Below, piece by piece: positions 1-6,993 of a DNA stretch of 31,915 nucleotides. The notes beneath the pieces are model-generated. The model was not told the origin of the DNA. It made no database searches and was given only the letters and a program-made list of their open reading frames with translations. Position numbers and translations under genes: made by a program. Location: positions 1 to 31,915 of the IMG/VR virus record IMGVR_UViG_3300009431_000366. The stretch is one strand, 5' to 3'. The stretch is from a virus. Numbering within the stretch: the stretch's first letter is position 1; each line of letters opens with the position of its first letter.

Positions 1-1
1 G

Positions 2-274
2 ATGAGGCCACGCGTCTTATATCACTGCACGACCCCAAAGAAGTTGGCCAGATATGCGGCTAGCGGGCACACCATATTTCCCCCAGTGAGGGGCTTTGAC
101 ACGATGGGAGGCGCAATGACGTGGGGGCAACGTACCGGACGAAGCATCGTGCTCCGTGTCGTCGTGGATCCTAACAGAACGCACCTGCTCCCGGATCATC
201 ATAACAGCGCAGGGGCGGCGTGGTGGTGCGAACGCCCATGCAGCGACTACAGCAAGTGCGAGGAGAGCAAATGA
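2..274 (+). CDS. Small conserved phage protein of unknown function
   Basis: A 90-residue protein beginning at an ATG two bases from the window edge. The pattern YHCTT near the N-terminus, then PVRGFDT, a mid-region TGRSIVL strand and a C-terminal LPDHHN...AWW signature matches, from memory, a small single-domain protein found in many phages, usually among early or accessory genes. No function is established that I can name. A distant relation to phosphotransferase or ADP-ribosyl folds is only a guess. The family core seems complete, but the tail after AWW is Cys-rich and may be divergent. Its stop overlaps the next start (ATGA at 271), so it heads or sits inside a translationally coupled operon. 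The start could lie further left, outside the window, although the N-terminus fits the family without extension. Confidence 0.75.
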   Translation: MRPRVLYHCTTPKKLARYAASGHTIFPPVRGFDTMGGAMTWGQRTGRSIVLRVVVDPNRTHLLPDHHNSAGAAWWCERPCSDYSKCEESK

Positions 275-456
275 CCACCAGCGAACTGATCACGGAAGTC
301 CGAGCCAAGCTGAACGCTACTGACTACAACGAGTTCGCCATATGCCTCGATATCGCAGAAGAGGCGCTCAAGGTCGCCAAGGGCTTCGAGGACGACGAGC
401 CGGTGGACTTCACGGAGTTGAACCGGGCCTACGGCGAGCTGGACGGGCTGCTGTGA
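271..456 (+). CDS. Hypothetical 61-residue acidic helical protein
   Basis: A small acidic protein starting [13 protein letters not shown] and ending ELDGLL, predicted mostly alpha-helical. The ATG at 271 was chosen over the upstream in-frame GTG at 220 because GAGGAG lies just upstream and because it forms the ATGA overlap with the previous stop. Its own stop overlaps the GTG start of the methyltransferase (GTGA at 453). This suggests co-translation with that enzyme and perhaps a related accessory role. I do not recognise a family. Confidence 0.7.
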   Translation: MTTSELITEVRAKLNATDYNEFAICLDIAEEALKVAKGFEDDEPVDFTELNRAYGELDGLL

Positions 457-1568
457 GCGTCAAGATCCTCATCGGCGACTGCATTGAACGTCTGCGGGAG
501 CTCCCGGACGAGTCCGTGCATTGCTGTGTGACGTCGCCGCCCTATTGGGGACTGCGTGACTACGGCGAGGATGGTCAGATCGGACTGGAAGACAGCCCCG
601 AGGCGTTCGTGGGGCGATTGGTCGAGGTCTTCCGCGAGGTCCGGCGGGTGCTCCGGGACGACGGGACGCTATGGTTGAATCTGGGGGACTCGTACAACGG
701 AAGCGGAGGTGCTGGCGGCGACTATGGCAAGGGCGGTCTCAAAGAGGGACAGCCGAGGTATCCAGGCCGGAAAGTCGGGACACTCAAGCCCAAGGATCTC
801 GTCGGTATCCCGTGGCGCGTCGCCTTCGCCCTGCAAGCGGACGGTTGGTATCTGCGCCAGGATATCATTTGGCACAAGTCCAACCCCATGCCTGAGAGCG
901 TTCGTGACCGTTGCACGAAGGCCCATGAGTATGTCTTCCTGCTGTCGAAGTCAGGCCGGTACTTCTGGGATCAGGAGGCAGTGAAGGAGCCGACCAGCGG
1001 CACGGCTCATGGCCGCGGTAACGGCGTCAACCCCAAGGCGAAGATGAACGCTGCCGGTAGCAAGCAGAATGAATCGTTCTCGGCTGCTGTATCTGGATTG
1101 GTTGACGAGCGCAACGCCAGATCAGTCTGGACCATTGCGCCCAAGCCTTTCAAGGCGCAGCACTTCGCGACATTCCCGCCTGAGTTGCCGGAGCGATGCA
1201 TCAAAGCGGGCACCAGCGAACAAGGTTGCTGCGAGAAATGCGGAGCACCGATGAAGCGGGAAATAGAACGGACGACGATGGCTATAGCCCGAAGCGAGCG
1301 CACGCACGAAAAAGGCAGAACCCGGTCGTCTGGCACCATGCTGAATCCGCCGCCGACGACGACGACGGGATGGTCCCCTTCCTGCGAATGCGATGCGTCA
1401 ACCGAGCCCTGCACCGTCCTCGACCCGTTCTTCGGTACTGGCACCACGGGTCTCGTGGCTGACCGGCTGGGCCGCTATTGCATCGGGATCGAACTGAATC
1501 CCGAGTACGTCGATATCGCCCGGAAGCGCATCAGGGACGATGCCCCGCTGTTCTCGGAGGTGACATGA
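453..1568 (+). CDS. DNA methyltransferase, SPPY (beta) class, with zinc-ribbon insert
   Basis: A 371-residue site-specific DNA methyltransferase. Motif IV is TSPPYW at residues 27-32, and the SAM-binding motif [10 protein letters not shown], lies near residue 324, followed by [16 protein letters not shown]. Motif IV before motif I is the beta-class order. SPPY is usual for N4-cytosine enzymes, but some SPPY proteins methylate adenine, so the target base is not settled. A Cys-rich insert (C259, C260, C263, then C311 and C313) looks like a zinc ribbon between the catalytic and SAM halves. The GTG start at 453 overlaps the preceding stop and puts residue 1 directly before the first conserved strand; the longer reading from 342 only adds an antisense-like Arg/Gly stretch. 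Likely roles are protection of phage DNA from host restriction or regulation. No cognate nuclease gene is visible beside it. Confidence 0.93.
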   Translation: MSVKILIGDCIERLRELPDESVHCCVTSPPYWGLRDYGEDGQIGLEDSPEAFVGRLVEVFREVRRVLRDDGTLWLNLGDSYNGSGGAGGDYGKGGLKEGQPRYPGRKVGTLKPKDLVGIPWRVAFALQADGWYLRQDIIWHKSNPMPESVRDRCTKAHEYVFLLSKSGRYFWDQEAVKEPTSGTAHGRGNGVNPKAKMNAAGSKQNESFSAAVSGLVDERNARSVWTIAPKPFKAQHFATFPPELPERCIKAGTSEQGCCEKCGAPMKREIERTTMAIARSERTHEKGRTRSSGTMLNPPPTTTTGWSPSCECDASTEPCTVLDPFFGTGTTGLVADRLGRYCIGIELNPEYVDIARKRIRDDAPLFSEVT

Positions 1569-2008
1569 CCCCCTGGCTGGCCCTCATCCTCTGGACCTGG
1601 ATCCCCGACCAGGCCGCGCTGGAGGTCTACACCTGCGCGTTCGCTGCGATCTACGACGTGGACTGCGACGAGGCGCTCGCCGTGGCCTGGGTCGAGAGCA
1701 GGCACCGGCGCAACCCGACCAGCTCCTACCGCCCGCATCCCTGGAGCCCTGAGCACCCCTGGCGGATCTGTGGGGTGTATCAGGTGACGGGCGGGAGGTA
1801 CGGCAAACCGCACTGTGCGCTCATCGTCGGCTGGCTGTGGATCGGCGTATGGGCCGGGGTGTCGCATATAGCGTACTGGCAGGGGCGATGCCCGAAAGTT
1901 TGGCCCTGTGCGTACAACAAAGGCAATGCTGGCTGCCGGGTGGATGGGTGCGACTATCAACGAAAAGTTGAGACGCGGGCGCGGTGGAAGCCTTGGAGGC
2001 GGATATGA
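1565..2008 (+). CDS. Lytic-transglycosylase-like (SLT/lysozyme-fold) protein
   Basis: A 147-residue protein with a hydrophobic N-terminus ([14 protein letters not shown]) that could act as a signal or membrane anchor. The core resembles SLT-type transglycosylases: [13 protein letters not shown] supplies a candidate catalytic Glu at residue 44, followed by GVYQV (the usual G-x-x-Q step), a helix with GVSHIAYW, and a late CAYNKGN that matches the AYN-G motif. It would cleave the glycan strands of peptidoglycan, either in lysis or, if packaged, during DNA entry. Several extra Cys residues suggest disulfides and export. The start at 1565 forms an ATGA overlap with the methyltransferase stop and has GGAGG upstream. 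The match rests on motif spacing only. It is short for the family, so function is moderately supported. Confidence 0.7.
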   Translation: MTPWLALILWTWIPDQAALEVYTCAFAAIYDVDCDEALAVAWVESRHRRNPTSSYRPHPWSPEHPWRICGVYQVTGGRYGKPHCALIVGWLWIGVWAGVSHIAYWQGRCPKVWPCAYNKGNAGCRVDGCDYQRKVETRARWKPWRRI

Positions 2009-2238
2009 TTGATATCTTATTGACGGGGATGCTTGTTGGCCTAGTCGTCTTCCATGTCCACTGGCACCGCGAGTTGGCGCGGGCTGTTTGGCGACACAAG
2101 GCTCTTTGGCTGGAGACGCATGTCCTGTACGACGAACTTGAAGAGGCGCTTGAAATGCTAGAGGAAAAACTCGAAGAAGAATTGGCGGCGGAAACTGGAT
2201 TGCCAGAAAAACGCAAAACGCCGTCACTTTCTTGTTGA
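2005..2238 (+). CDS. Small membrane protein with coiled coil (holin or i-spanin candidate)
   Basis: A 77-residue protein: one N-terminal transmembrane helix (about residues 3-20, [15 protein letters not shown]), then a long charged helix rich in Glu and Leu (residues 45-67) that should form a coiled coil, and a short basic tail. The ATG at 2005 overlaps the stop of the transglycosylase-like gene and follows GGAGG; an in-frame GTG at 1984 is a weaker choice. Its layout, and its place directly behind a muralytic gene, fits an inner-membrane spanin or a single-span holin, but no family-level match was made. The lipoprotein at 5421 could be an outer-membrane partner. This pairing is inference. 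Confidence 0.6.
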   Translation: MIDILLTGMLVGLVVFHVHWHRELARAVWRHKALWLETHVLYDELEEALEMLEEKLEEELAAETGLPEKRKTPSLSC

Positions 2239-2268
2239 CTCCATGCGGATACCTGTCAAACTGGCTGC

Positions 2269-2673
2269 ATGGACGGTCATTCTTACAACTGGTATCGTTG
2301 CTCCGAATGCGGGTGTCGCTGGATGGAGGAATACCTTGAGCCCTGTCCGCGTTGCGGCCACATGCGAGAGCCGCCCGACCCGTGCGACGACTGCACCGAG
2401 CTGCGGGGATTGCGAAGACATGAAGGAGGAACCATGAGCGACAGAATCTTGGAAAAAATCACAGTGAAGGCACTGGCGGAGCTGTTGTCTACGCAGCAAA
2501 GTTCCTATGGCGGCAATGGTGCCGTTGCGCAGGCGCGTCTCCTCGGTGCTCTCGCGCTGGAACTCCGTGGCCTCGACCGTGACGGTAGACCGCTGGGGCA
2601 TATGGCGAAGCCTGCCACCGAGGTCATCACCGCCGCCGAGGCCGCGCCTCAAGAGGTGTCCGATGAGTCGTGA
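2269..2673 (+). CDS. Zinc-ribbon protein with a strong in-frame internal start at 2434
   Basis: This 134-residue reading frame has two parts. Residues 1-55 form a zinc ribbon (C11, C14, C16, C26, C29, then C39 and C42) with the typical spacing CxxC...CPRCG. Residues 56-134 are a helical region starting MSDRILEKITVKALAELL. The ATG at 2434 (residue 56) is preceded by a near-perfect AAGGAGGA ribosome site, while the ATG at 2269 has no clear one. Either the true gene is the 79-residue 2434-2673 product, or both a long and a short protein are made from one frame. The Cys spacing argues that the upstream part is really coding. The stop overlaps the RecT start by 11 bases, so it belongs to the recombination operon. 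Function unknown; DNA or RNA binding is plausible. Confidence 0.6.
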   Translation: MDGHSYNWYRCSECGCRWMEEYLEPCPRCGHMREPPDPCDDCTELRGLRRHEGGTMSDRILEKITVKALAELLSTQQSSYGGNGAVAQARLLGALALELRGLDRDGRPLGHMAKPATEVITAAEAAPQEVSDES

Positions 2674-3475
2674 GATAGCGCAGTTCCAGGCGGCGCTTGT
2701 GCAGCGTCTCCCGCAGATTGAGTCAGTGCTCCCGGCGAATATGGACGCAAAGCGCTTCTGCCGGATCGCCACCGGGCTTGTGGAACGCAACCCGAAGATC
2801 CAACAATGCACACCTGCGTCATTCGCTCTCTCTGTCCTCGGAATAGCGGAGCTCGGCCTGGAGCCAACGCTCGGGATGGTCTACGTGATCCCGTACAAAT
2901 CCACGGCGACTTTGCAGATCGGCTACCAGGGCATGATCCAACTCGCCCGCAACAGCGGCGACGTGCTCGATATCTACGCCGTGGTAGTCCGAGAGGGCGA
3001 CGAGTTCGAGGCTACCTATGGCACGCAACGTTCTTTGACCCACCGCAAGACCGCTCCGAAGGAAGCGCCATTCACGCACGTCTACGCCGTCGCCAAATTA
3101 CGGGACACGGAGCCAACTTTCGTGGTCCTGGACCGCGAGGACGTGGAGAAGCGTCGCAAGGTGAGCAAGACGGGCGACAGTTCTTCCTCGCCATGGGTTC
3201 AGTGGCCCGAAGAGATGTGGAAAAAGACAGGAATCCGCGCGCTGTTCAAGATGCTCCCGAAGTCCACGGAGATGCTGCGGGCGGGCGTCATGGACGACGA
3301 CGGGGCCATGGGGCGGCAGACGCAGGTGATCGATGTGGACGCAGCACCCGCGCCGAAGCCATGGGACGGCCCCGCCCCCGTGGACAACGAGGATTTCATC
3401 CCGGTGGACGGTGACGACCCCGACGAGCCGCCGCATGAGGATCCTGAGACGAAGAAGAAGGGAGGTCTGGTATGA
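2663..3475 (+). CDS. recT: RecT-family single-strand annealing protein
   Basis: A 270-residue recombinase of the RecT family, which binds single-stranded DNA and anneals complementary strands in phage recombination. The family signature is clear: ALSVLGIAELGLEPTLGMVYVIPY (about residues 55-78), then TLQIGYQGMIQLARNSGDV, VVVREGDEFE, and later WVQWPEEMWKKTGIRALFKMLP. The last 45 residues are acidic and proline-rich (DPDEPPHEDPETKKK), an expected variable tail. The ATG at 2663 was chosen because the family begins near here and a GAGGTG site precedes it; the upstream extension is Arg/Pro-rich and overlaps the previous gene. It stands 220 bp from a RecE-like exonuclease, the usual partner, with one small gene between. 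Start-stop overlap at 3472 indicates coupled translation. Confidence 0.95.
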   Translation: MSREIAQFQAALVQRLPQIESVLPANMDAKRFCRIATGLVERNPKIQQCTPASFALSVLGIAELGLEPTLGMVYVIPYKSTATLQIGYQGMIQLARNSGDVLDIYAVVVREGDEFEATYGTQRSLTHRKTAPKEAPFTHVYAVAKLRDTEPTFVVLDREDVEKRRKVSKTGDSSSSPWVQWPEEMWKKTGIRALFKMLPKSTEMLRAGVMDDDGAMGRQTQVIDVDAAPAPKPWDGPAPVDNEDFIPVDGDDPDEPPHEDPETKKKGGLV

Positions 3476-3696
3476 GAAAGCGATACGGCGACGTGACGGT
3501 AGAGCAGGTGGAGAGCGGGAAGGCATGGGTGGGTGTCGCATCCATCGACGGCGGCAAGGACGACGCAAAGAAGTGGATCGTGGAGAATGGCGTTCTCGGC
3601 GAGACCTACCGTATCGCCCGGATTTACCCTGAGCGAATCACGGTCAAGGCCACGGAGCGACGATTCCTGGCGTCCACCGCCGAGCCCTCCGAATGA
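3472..3696 (+). CDS. Hypothetical small basic protein between recT and the exonuclease
   Basis: A 74-residue, Lys/Arg-rich protein of predicted mixed alpha/beta structure (MRKRYGDVTVEQVESGKAWV through AEPSE). The start forms ATGA with the RecT stop, and its own end overlaps the next start at 3693, so it is expressed together with the RecT/exonuclease pair. I do not recognise a family. Its place suggests a recombination accessory role, but nothing in the sequence proves it. Confidence 0.7.
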   Translation: MRKRYGDVTVEQVESGKAWVGVASIDGGKDDAKKWIVENGVLGETYRIARIYPERITVKATERRFLASTAEPSE

Positions 3697-4490
3697 CGCC
3701 CTACTTCACCGACATCGAAATCGTTGAGGAGATGCCCTCCGCGGTCTACTTAGACCGCCCCGAAATCAGCCGGTCGGAACTGGTATCACTGCTCCAGTCC
3801 TCGGCGAAATTTCCTTGGAACCGAGAGCACCCGAAAGAGGCGACGCCCGCCATGGTCTTCGGGAGCATGGTGCATTCGCTGATGCTGACGCCGGGGGAGT
3901 TCGACGCTGAGTTTTTGGTGTCGGACAGTCCGAGCAGGCGCACGAAAGACTGGAAAGAAGTGGTACTTGAGGCAAAGAGGCGAGGCGTTATTGCTGTCCT
4001 CGCATCCGATCTGGAGCCGACACAGGCTTGCGCCGACGCAGCAACGGAGGCATTTGGGCCGATCCTTGAGGTCTGCCGCAAGGAGGTCGCCGTCTTCGGC
4101 ACGCACGCGGAGACAGGTGTCCGGGTCAAGGTACGATTGGATCTCCTGCATGACGATTATATCGCAGATCTCAAGACGACGAAGGACGCCTCGAAAGACG
4201 CTTTCAGTCGATCAGTGGCGAAGTTCCGCTACGACATCCAGGCGGCGCTCTACGGCGATCTGGCGGGTTCCTTGATGGGCCTGGAGTATTTGCCGTTCCT
4301 ATTCGCGTGCGTTGAGACAGAGCCCCCATACCTCACCGCAGAATGGGATCTGTCTGAGGAGTGGATCGAGAACGGCCGCGCCGACTATGAGTGGGCGCTG
4401 AATTTGTACAAGACCTGTGAGGCTGACGGCTATCCGCAGACGCTCGGCAAGGGCACGTTGGAGCCGAAGCCTTGGCAGATCGGGGGATGA
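3693..4490 (+). CDS. RecE-like PD-(D/E)XK exodeoxyribonuclease
   Basis: A 265-residue nuclease of the RecE/exodeoxyribonuclease VIII-like PD-(D/E)XK group. GSMVHSLML (H61) is the conserved helix of this group. The catalytic set is visible as D150 in VKVRLDLL, then D159-L-K161 in IADLKTTKDAS, and Q183 and Y187 in DIQAALYG, the QxxxY motif. These enzymes degrade one strand of a double-stranded end 5' to 3', giving single strands to RecT. It is shorter than E. coli RecE and corresponds to only the C-terminal nuclease part, as is common in phages. Start by overlap with the previous stop. Together with recT it forms a two-component recombination system likely used for replication, concatemer formation or repair. 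Confidence 0.9.
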   Translation: MTPYFTDIEIVEEMPSAVYLDRPEISRSELVSLLQSSAKFPWNREHPKEATPAMVFGSMVHSLMLTPGEFDAEFLVSDSPSRRTKDWKEVVLEAKRRGVIAVLASDLEPTQACADAATEAFGPILEVCRKEVAVFGTHAETGVRVKVRLDLLHDDYIADLKTTKDASKDAFSRSVAKFRYDIQAALYGDLAGSLMGLEYLPFLFACVETEPPYLTAEWDLSEEWIENGRADYEWALNLYKTCEADGYPQTLGKGTLEPKPWQIGG

Positions 4491-4491
4491 G

Positions 4492-4719
4492 ATGAAAACC
4501 AAGATGGCTTTTGCGATCCGCGCGCTGATGGCAAAGGCCGGGCTCGACACAAAGCAGGACCTAGTCAGCCGAGCGAGGATCTCGCACGGCGCGCTTCTGT
4601 CGCTGGAGCAGGGCAGGGCCAACCAGGCCACGCTCGCGAAGGTGGCTGGAGCTTTGGGCGTCACCGAGTCGGAACTGTACCTGATGGCTGAGGACATAGG
4701 CATGGGCGGCGACGAATGA
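4492..4719 (+). CDS. XRE-family helix-turn-helix regulator
   Basis: A 75-residue Cro/CI-like DNA-binding protein. The five-helix pattern is visible: FAIRALMAKAG, TKQDLVSRARISHGALLSLEQGR (the helix-turn-helix, with the typical S...L..E.G), then TLAKVAGALGVTESELYLMAE. There is no extra dimerisation or cleavage domain, so it would act as a small repressor or transcription modulator. It sits between exonuclease and resolvase with an ATGA overlap to the next gene, so it may control the recombination genes. No operator is evident within the packed operon. The start at 4492 follows GGGGGATGAG and fits the domain boundary. Confidence 0.88.
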   Translation: MKTKMAFAIRALMAKAGLDTKQDLVSRARISHGALLSLEQGRANQATLAKVAGALGVTESELYLMAEDIGMGGDE

Positions 4720-5219
4720 TCACCGTCTTCTCCGTAGATCCGCCTAACGCGTGGGCGCTGATGACTGAGCGGGAGGTATTCAGGTATGGCCGCATCCCTG
4801 TTATTCGCACCGCTGGCCGCATCAACTACGAGGCATGGGCGCAGAGGTGGCGGGGCGTAACCGCCGCAGTGGGCGAGGCTGACGTGTTCGGCATCGAAGC
4901 TATCTATCTGCACGACCGCGGCGACGATGACCCGCACGTCCGCAAGGGCAAACAGCGCGGATCTTTGGTGTTGGCTCGACGAGCGGGGATGATCGAGGGG
5001 TTCATTCGGTCGCAACATCCAGCAGGGAGCGTGGAGATCGTCACGTCGGGCGACTGGCGGAAAACGAGCGGTTTCCTTGAGCGCACGGGGCGGGAGGCGC
5101 TGAAGGCTGCCTCAGTCGCCTTGGTCAAGCAACTGTACGGGCTGGATGTCTCGCACGATGCGGCCGACGCCATTTTGATAGGACGCCACCTGGCTATTGT
5201 GACTGCGGTGGCGCCATGA
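4716..5219 (+). CDS. RuvC-like Holliday junction resolvase
   Basis: A 167-residue endonuclease of the RNase H-like RuvC group. The four acidic catalytic residues fall where expected: D8 in FSVDPPNAWAL, E61 in VFGIEAIY, and D148 and D151 in SHDAADAILIG. KQRGSLVLARRAGMIEGFI is the conserved helix after the catalytic Glu. It would resolve branched DNA made during recombination or cut junctions before packaging. Compared with E. coli RuvC, as remembered, the loop after E61 is longer by roughly ten residues (about 63-80). This loop contains a 38-base tract that recurs at 31365-31402 (see findings). Located directly behind recT, the exonuclease and the XRE gene, it completes the recombination module. 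Confidence 0.9.
   Translation: MITVFSVDPPNAWALMTEREVFRYGRIPVIRTAGRINYEAWAQRWRGVTAAVGEADVFGIEAIYLHDRGDDDPHVRKGKQRGSLVLARRAGMIEGFIRSQHPAGSVEIVTSGDWRKTSGFLERTGREALKAASVALVKQLYGLDVSHDAADAILIGRHLAIVTAVAP
4903..4943. repeat. Copy A of a 38-base tract shared with 31365-31402
   Basis: Bases 4903-4922 and 4926-4943 are identical to 31365-31384 and 31385-31402, apart from three extra bases (GAC at 4923-4925) here. Here the tract codes on the plus strand for the loop YLHDRGDDDPHVR of the RuvC-like protein. In the other copy the coding gene lies on the minus strand. Confidence 0.9.
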
Positions 5220-5386
5220 TGCGGCGATGGGCATGGGATTATAGGGGGCGTCCTGTCCCTGAGATGGCCCATGTGCCGTCGTCCTCGCCGTGGCGGGTCA
5301 ACGGGTTTGGACTGCCCGCAAGGCAGGGAGAGGCCCTCACACCTCCGGGCTCGCTATTATCCCCGCCTGCCCGCAGCGGCCTGTGA
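5216..5386 (+). CDS. Possible small protein, 56 residues
   Basis: An ATGATG at 5216 overlaps the RuvC stop and opens a 56-codon frame (MMRRWAWDYRGRPVPEMAH onward, ending PPARSGL). It is rich in Pro, Arg and Gly, with no recognised domain. The coupling overlap is the main support, and the stretch otherwise would be a gap of about 200 bases. GC-rich codon choice resembles the neighbours, but a random open frame in GC-rich DNA is possible. Confidence 0.4.
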   Translation: MMRRWAWDYRGRPVPEMAHVPSSSPWRVNGFGLPARQGEALTPPGSLLSPPARSGL

Positions 5387-5420
5387 GCAATTGACGCCCG
5401 TGGAGGGCGAAGGAGGAACG

Positions 5421-5741
5421 ATGAAGATGATCACGATGATGCTCACCCTGGTAGCGCTGGGCGCGTGCTCCGCGTCGCACGCTCTGGCCCCGGTCATGGA
5501 TCCTGCGGGACTCGCCGCGGCCGCGGGCCTGACCTCAGAGTGTATCGCAGCGGAAGAGGCCACGGTCGCCCCCGCGTTTGACGTGGACTGGGGCGACGGC
5601 GATGTCACCTATGGTGGCGGCGTGTTCCTGGGCTGCGGGTCGTATCTCTACCGCTTCCGATGTACGCAGGAGCGGGACGAGGACGGCCGCAAGAAATGGG
5701 TTTGTGAGCCGCTGTCGCGGTGGACCGAGTTGGTCGACTGA
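5421..5741 (+). CDS. Predicted lipoprotein
   Basis: A 106-residue protein with a type II signal peptide: a short charged start, hydrophobic TMMLTLVALGA, and a lipobox LGAC with the modified Cys at residue 16. The mature part is small and acidic to neutral, with four further Cys (SECIAA, FLGCGSYLYRFRC, WVCEP) that may form disulfides. The ATG at 5421 follows a very strong AAGGAGGAACG ribosome site. In a Gram-negative host it would be tethered to the inner or outer membrane. Candidate roles are o-spanin partner of a membrane coiled-coil protein, or superinfection exclusion. It lacks the Pro-rich look of Rz1-type spanins, so neither role is shown. Confidence 0.78.
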   Translation: MKMITMMLTLVALGACSASHALAPVMDPAGLAAAAGLTSECIAAEEATVAPAFDVDWGDGDVTYGGGVFLGCGSYLYRFRCTQERDEDGRKKWVCEPLSRWTELVD

Positions 5742-5747
5742 ACGACC

Positions 5748-6110
5748 ATGAGTGGACGCCAGATCCCCTACGTCCGTTGCGACGAGTGTGGGAAGTTGAA
5801 ATCAGAACGGACCATGTATCCGTGGGCCGAGAAGCAATACTGTATGGACTGCCTGATCCCGGTCATGCGACGGGATATGGTGTCCGACGAAGAGACGAGG
5901 GGGCCAAGCCCTGCCGCCGATGCGTTGCACATGCCGACCCCCGCTGACCCGCTTGACGACATGCTCATCATCCTGCGCCTCTACGCGGATGGCAAGAACT
6001 GGGGGTCGGTCAACCAGCACGCGACGGCGCACCGCTGGAAGGGTAACGGCGGGCCTGGTTACGGGCCCGCGCGGCGGCTGCTGAAGAGACATGGACTGGA
6101 GGAGGGATAA
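5748..6110 (+). CDS. Small zinc-ribbon protein
   Basis: A 120-residue protein with an N-terminal two-CxxC zinc ribbon (C11, C14, C32, C35; YVRCDECGKLK...YCMDC). A disordered linker follows, then a C-terminal segment with DPLDDMLIILRLYADG and a basic GYGPARRLLKRHG. It probably binds nucleic acid or a partner protein, but no family is recognised. Its TAA stop overlaps the start of the peptidase gene by one base (TAATG at 6110). Confidence 0.75.
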   Translation: MSGRQIPYVRCDECGKLKSERTMYPWAEKQYCMDCLIPVMRRDMVSDEETRGPSPAADALHMPTPADPLDDMLIILRLYADGKNWGSVNQHATAHRWKGNGGPGYGPARRLLKRHGLEEG

Positions 6111-6667
6111 TGAGCCTGCAGGATAGCATCGTAGCCGCGGCGCTGGCAGATGTGGCGAGAGGTCCGGTCGAAGGCCCTGACGACGACTGGATCACCGAGA
6201 ACATCATCGAACCGAGCTTCGGCCCCGGCCACACGCCGAAAGGAACCCAATACTGCGCCATGACCGTCGCCCGTTGGTATCGTCTGGCGGGCTTCGGAGA
6301 CACGGCGGGGATGCACAGCGCAGGAAAGGTGCTCTACAAGTGGGCCAAGCGCGTCGGAGCGCACGTCTACCGCAACGACGCCAAGGCCCGCGAGCGCCGC
6401 TTCCCCCGGTCTGGTGATATTGTGATCCACCAGAACAAGCCGGGGAGCTGGCACGGCCACGTCATGCTTTGCGTCGCCGCTGGCCCTGGTACCGATCGCA
6501 TCCTCATCGCGGAGGGCAACCACAGCAAGTCCATGGGTCCATCGCAGATGTGCTACTACCCCGGCACCCTGGGCGAGGATCTGGAGCGTCGCGCGGGGAT
6601 CGGCCTGCGCTGGCTGTCGCCCCAAGACGCGTATATCGCCGCATGGGTCAGGGTTTCCGATGGCTGA
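6110..6667 (+). CDS. CHAP/NlpC-like cysteine peptidase, probable endolysin
   Basis: A 185-residue protein with the CHAP-type amidase layout. TQYCAMTVARWYRLAGF holds the candidate catalytic Cys49 at the start of a helix, SGDIVIHQNKPGSWHGHVML holds the His (H117) in the second strand, and ILIAEGNHS provides the third polar residue. Such enzymes cut amide bonds in peptidoglycan. With no signal peptide it would need a holin, as endolysins do, or could be virion-carried. A strong GGAGGAGG ribosome site precedes the ATG. Together with the transglycosylase-like gene at 1565 the phage may have two cell-wall enzymes of different chemistry, spaced 4.5 kb apart. No cell-wall-binding domain is seen. Confidence 0.82.
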   Translation: MSLQDSIVAAALADVARGPVEGPDDDWITENIIEPSFGPGHTPKGTQYCAMTVARWYRLAGFGDTAGMHSAGKVLYKWAKRVGAHVYRNDAKARERRFPRSGDIVIHQNKPGSWHGHVMLCVAAGPGTDRILIAEGNHSKSMGPSQMCYYPGTLGEDLERRAGIGLRWLSPQDAYIAAWVRVSDG

Positions 6668-6992
6668 GTGGGTCGGAAACAAGACCGCGCAGAGGATGTT
6701 TCGGCTGACTGATAAAGCCGTGGCAGTTCTCGGCGCAAGGGGCGTAGTGAGGCGCAGGCTCGACCGTGAGCAGCGAGGCAAAAAACGAGCATTCGTCTAC
6801 AGCGTCGCAGACCTGGCGGCATGGGTCAGAGTCAATCGGCCTGAGATCGCCGCCGACATGAGACCGTGCCTCCGATGTGATCAGGAGTTCGCGTCCGAGG
6901 GATCGCACAACCGCGTTTGCCCGCCCTGCCAGAGCGTCAACGCCCGTCATTCCCAGGGCGGCAATTGGGATTACTGCGTTGAGGGGTGGTAG
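6660..6992 (+). CDS. HTH plus zinc-finger DNA-binding protein (small terminase candidate)
   Basis: A 110-residue protein in two parts. Residues 10-58 resemble a winged or MerR-like helix-turn-helix module (FRLTDKAVAVLGARGVVRRR, then KKRAFVYSVADLAAWVRV). Residues 68-92 are a zinc finger with C70, C73, C87 and C90 (PCLRCDQEFASEGSHNRVCPPC). Two DNA-binding units in a small protein placed just before the large terminase suggest a small terminase subunit or a late regulator; neither is proven. The start overlaps the end of the peptidase gene by eight bases. Confidence 0.75.
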   Translation: MAEWVGNKTAQRMFRLTDKAVAVLGARGVVRRRLDREQRGKKRAFVYSVADLAAWVRVNRPEIAADMRPCLRCDQEFASEGSHNRVCPPCQSVNARHSQGGNWDYCVEGW

Positions 6993-6993
6993 C

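Noticed and set aside
1475-2227. Minus-strand 250-codon frame
   Set aside because: Antisense to the transglycosylase-like and membrane genes, no ribosome site or recognisable domain.
2243-2437. 64-codon frame with a signal-peptide-like start
   Set aside because: It overlaps the zinc-ribbon frame, has no ribosome site, and its hydrophobic look is a by-product of the other frame.
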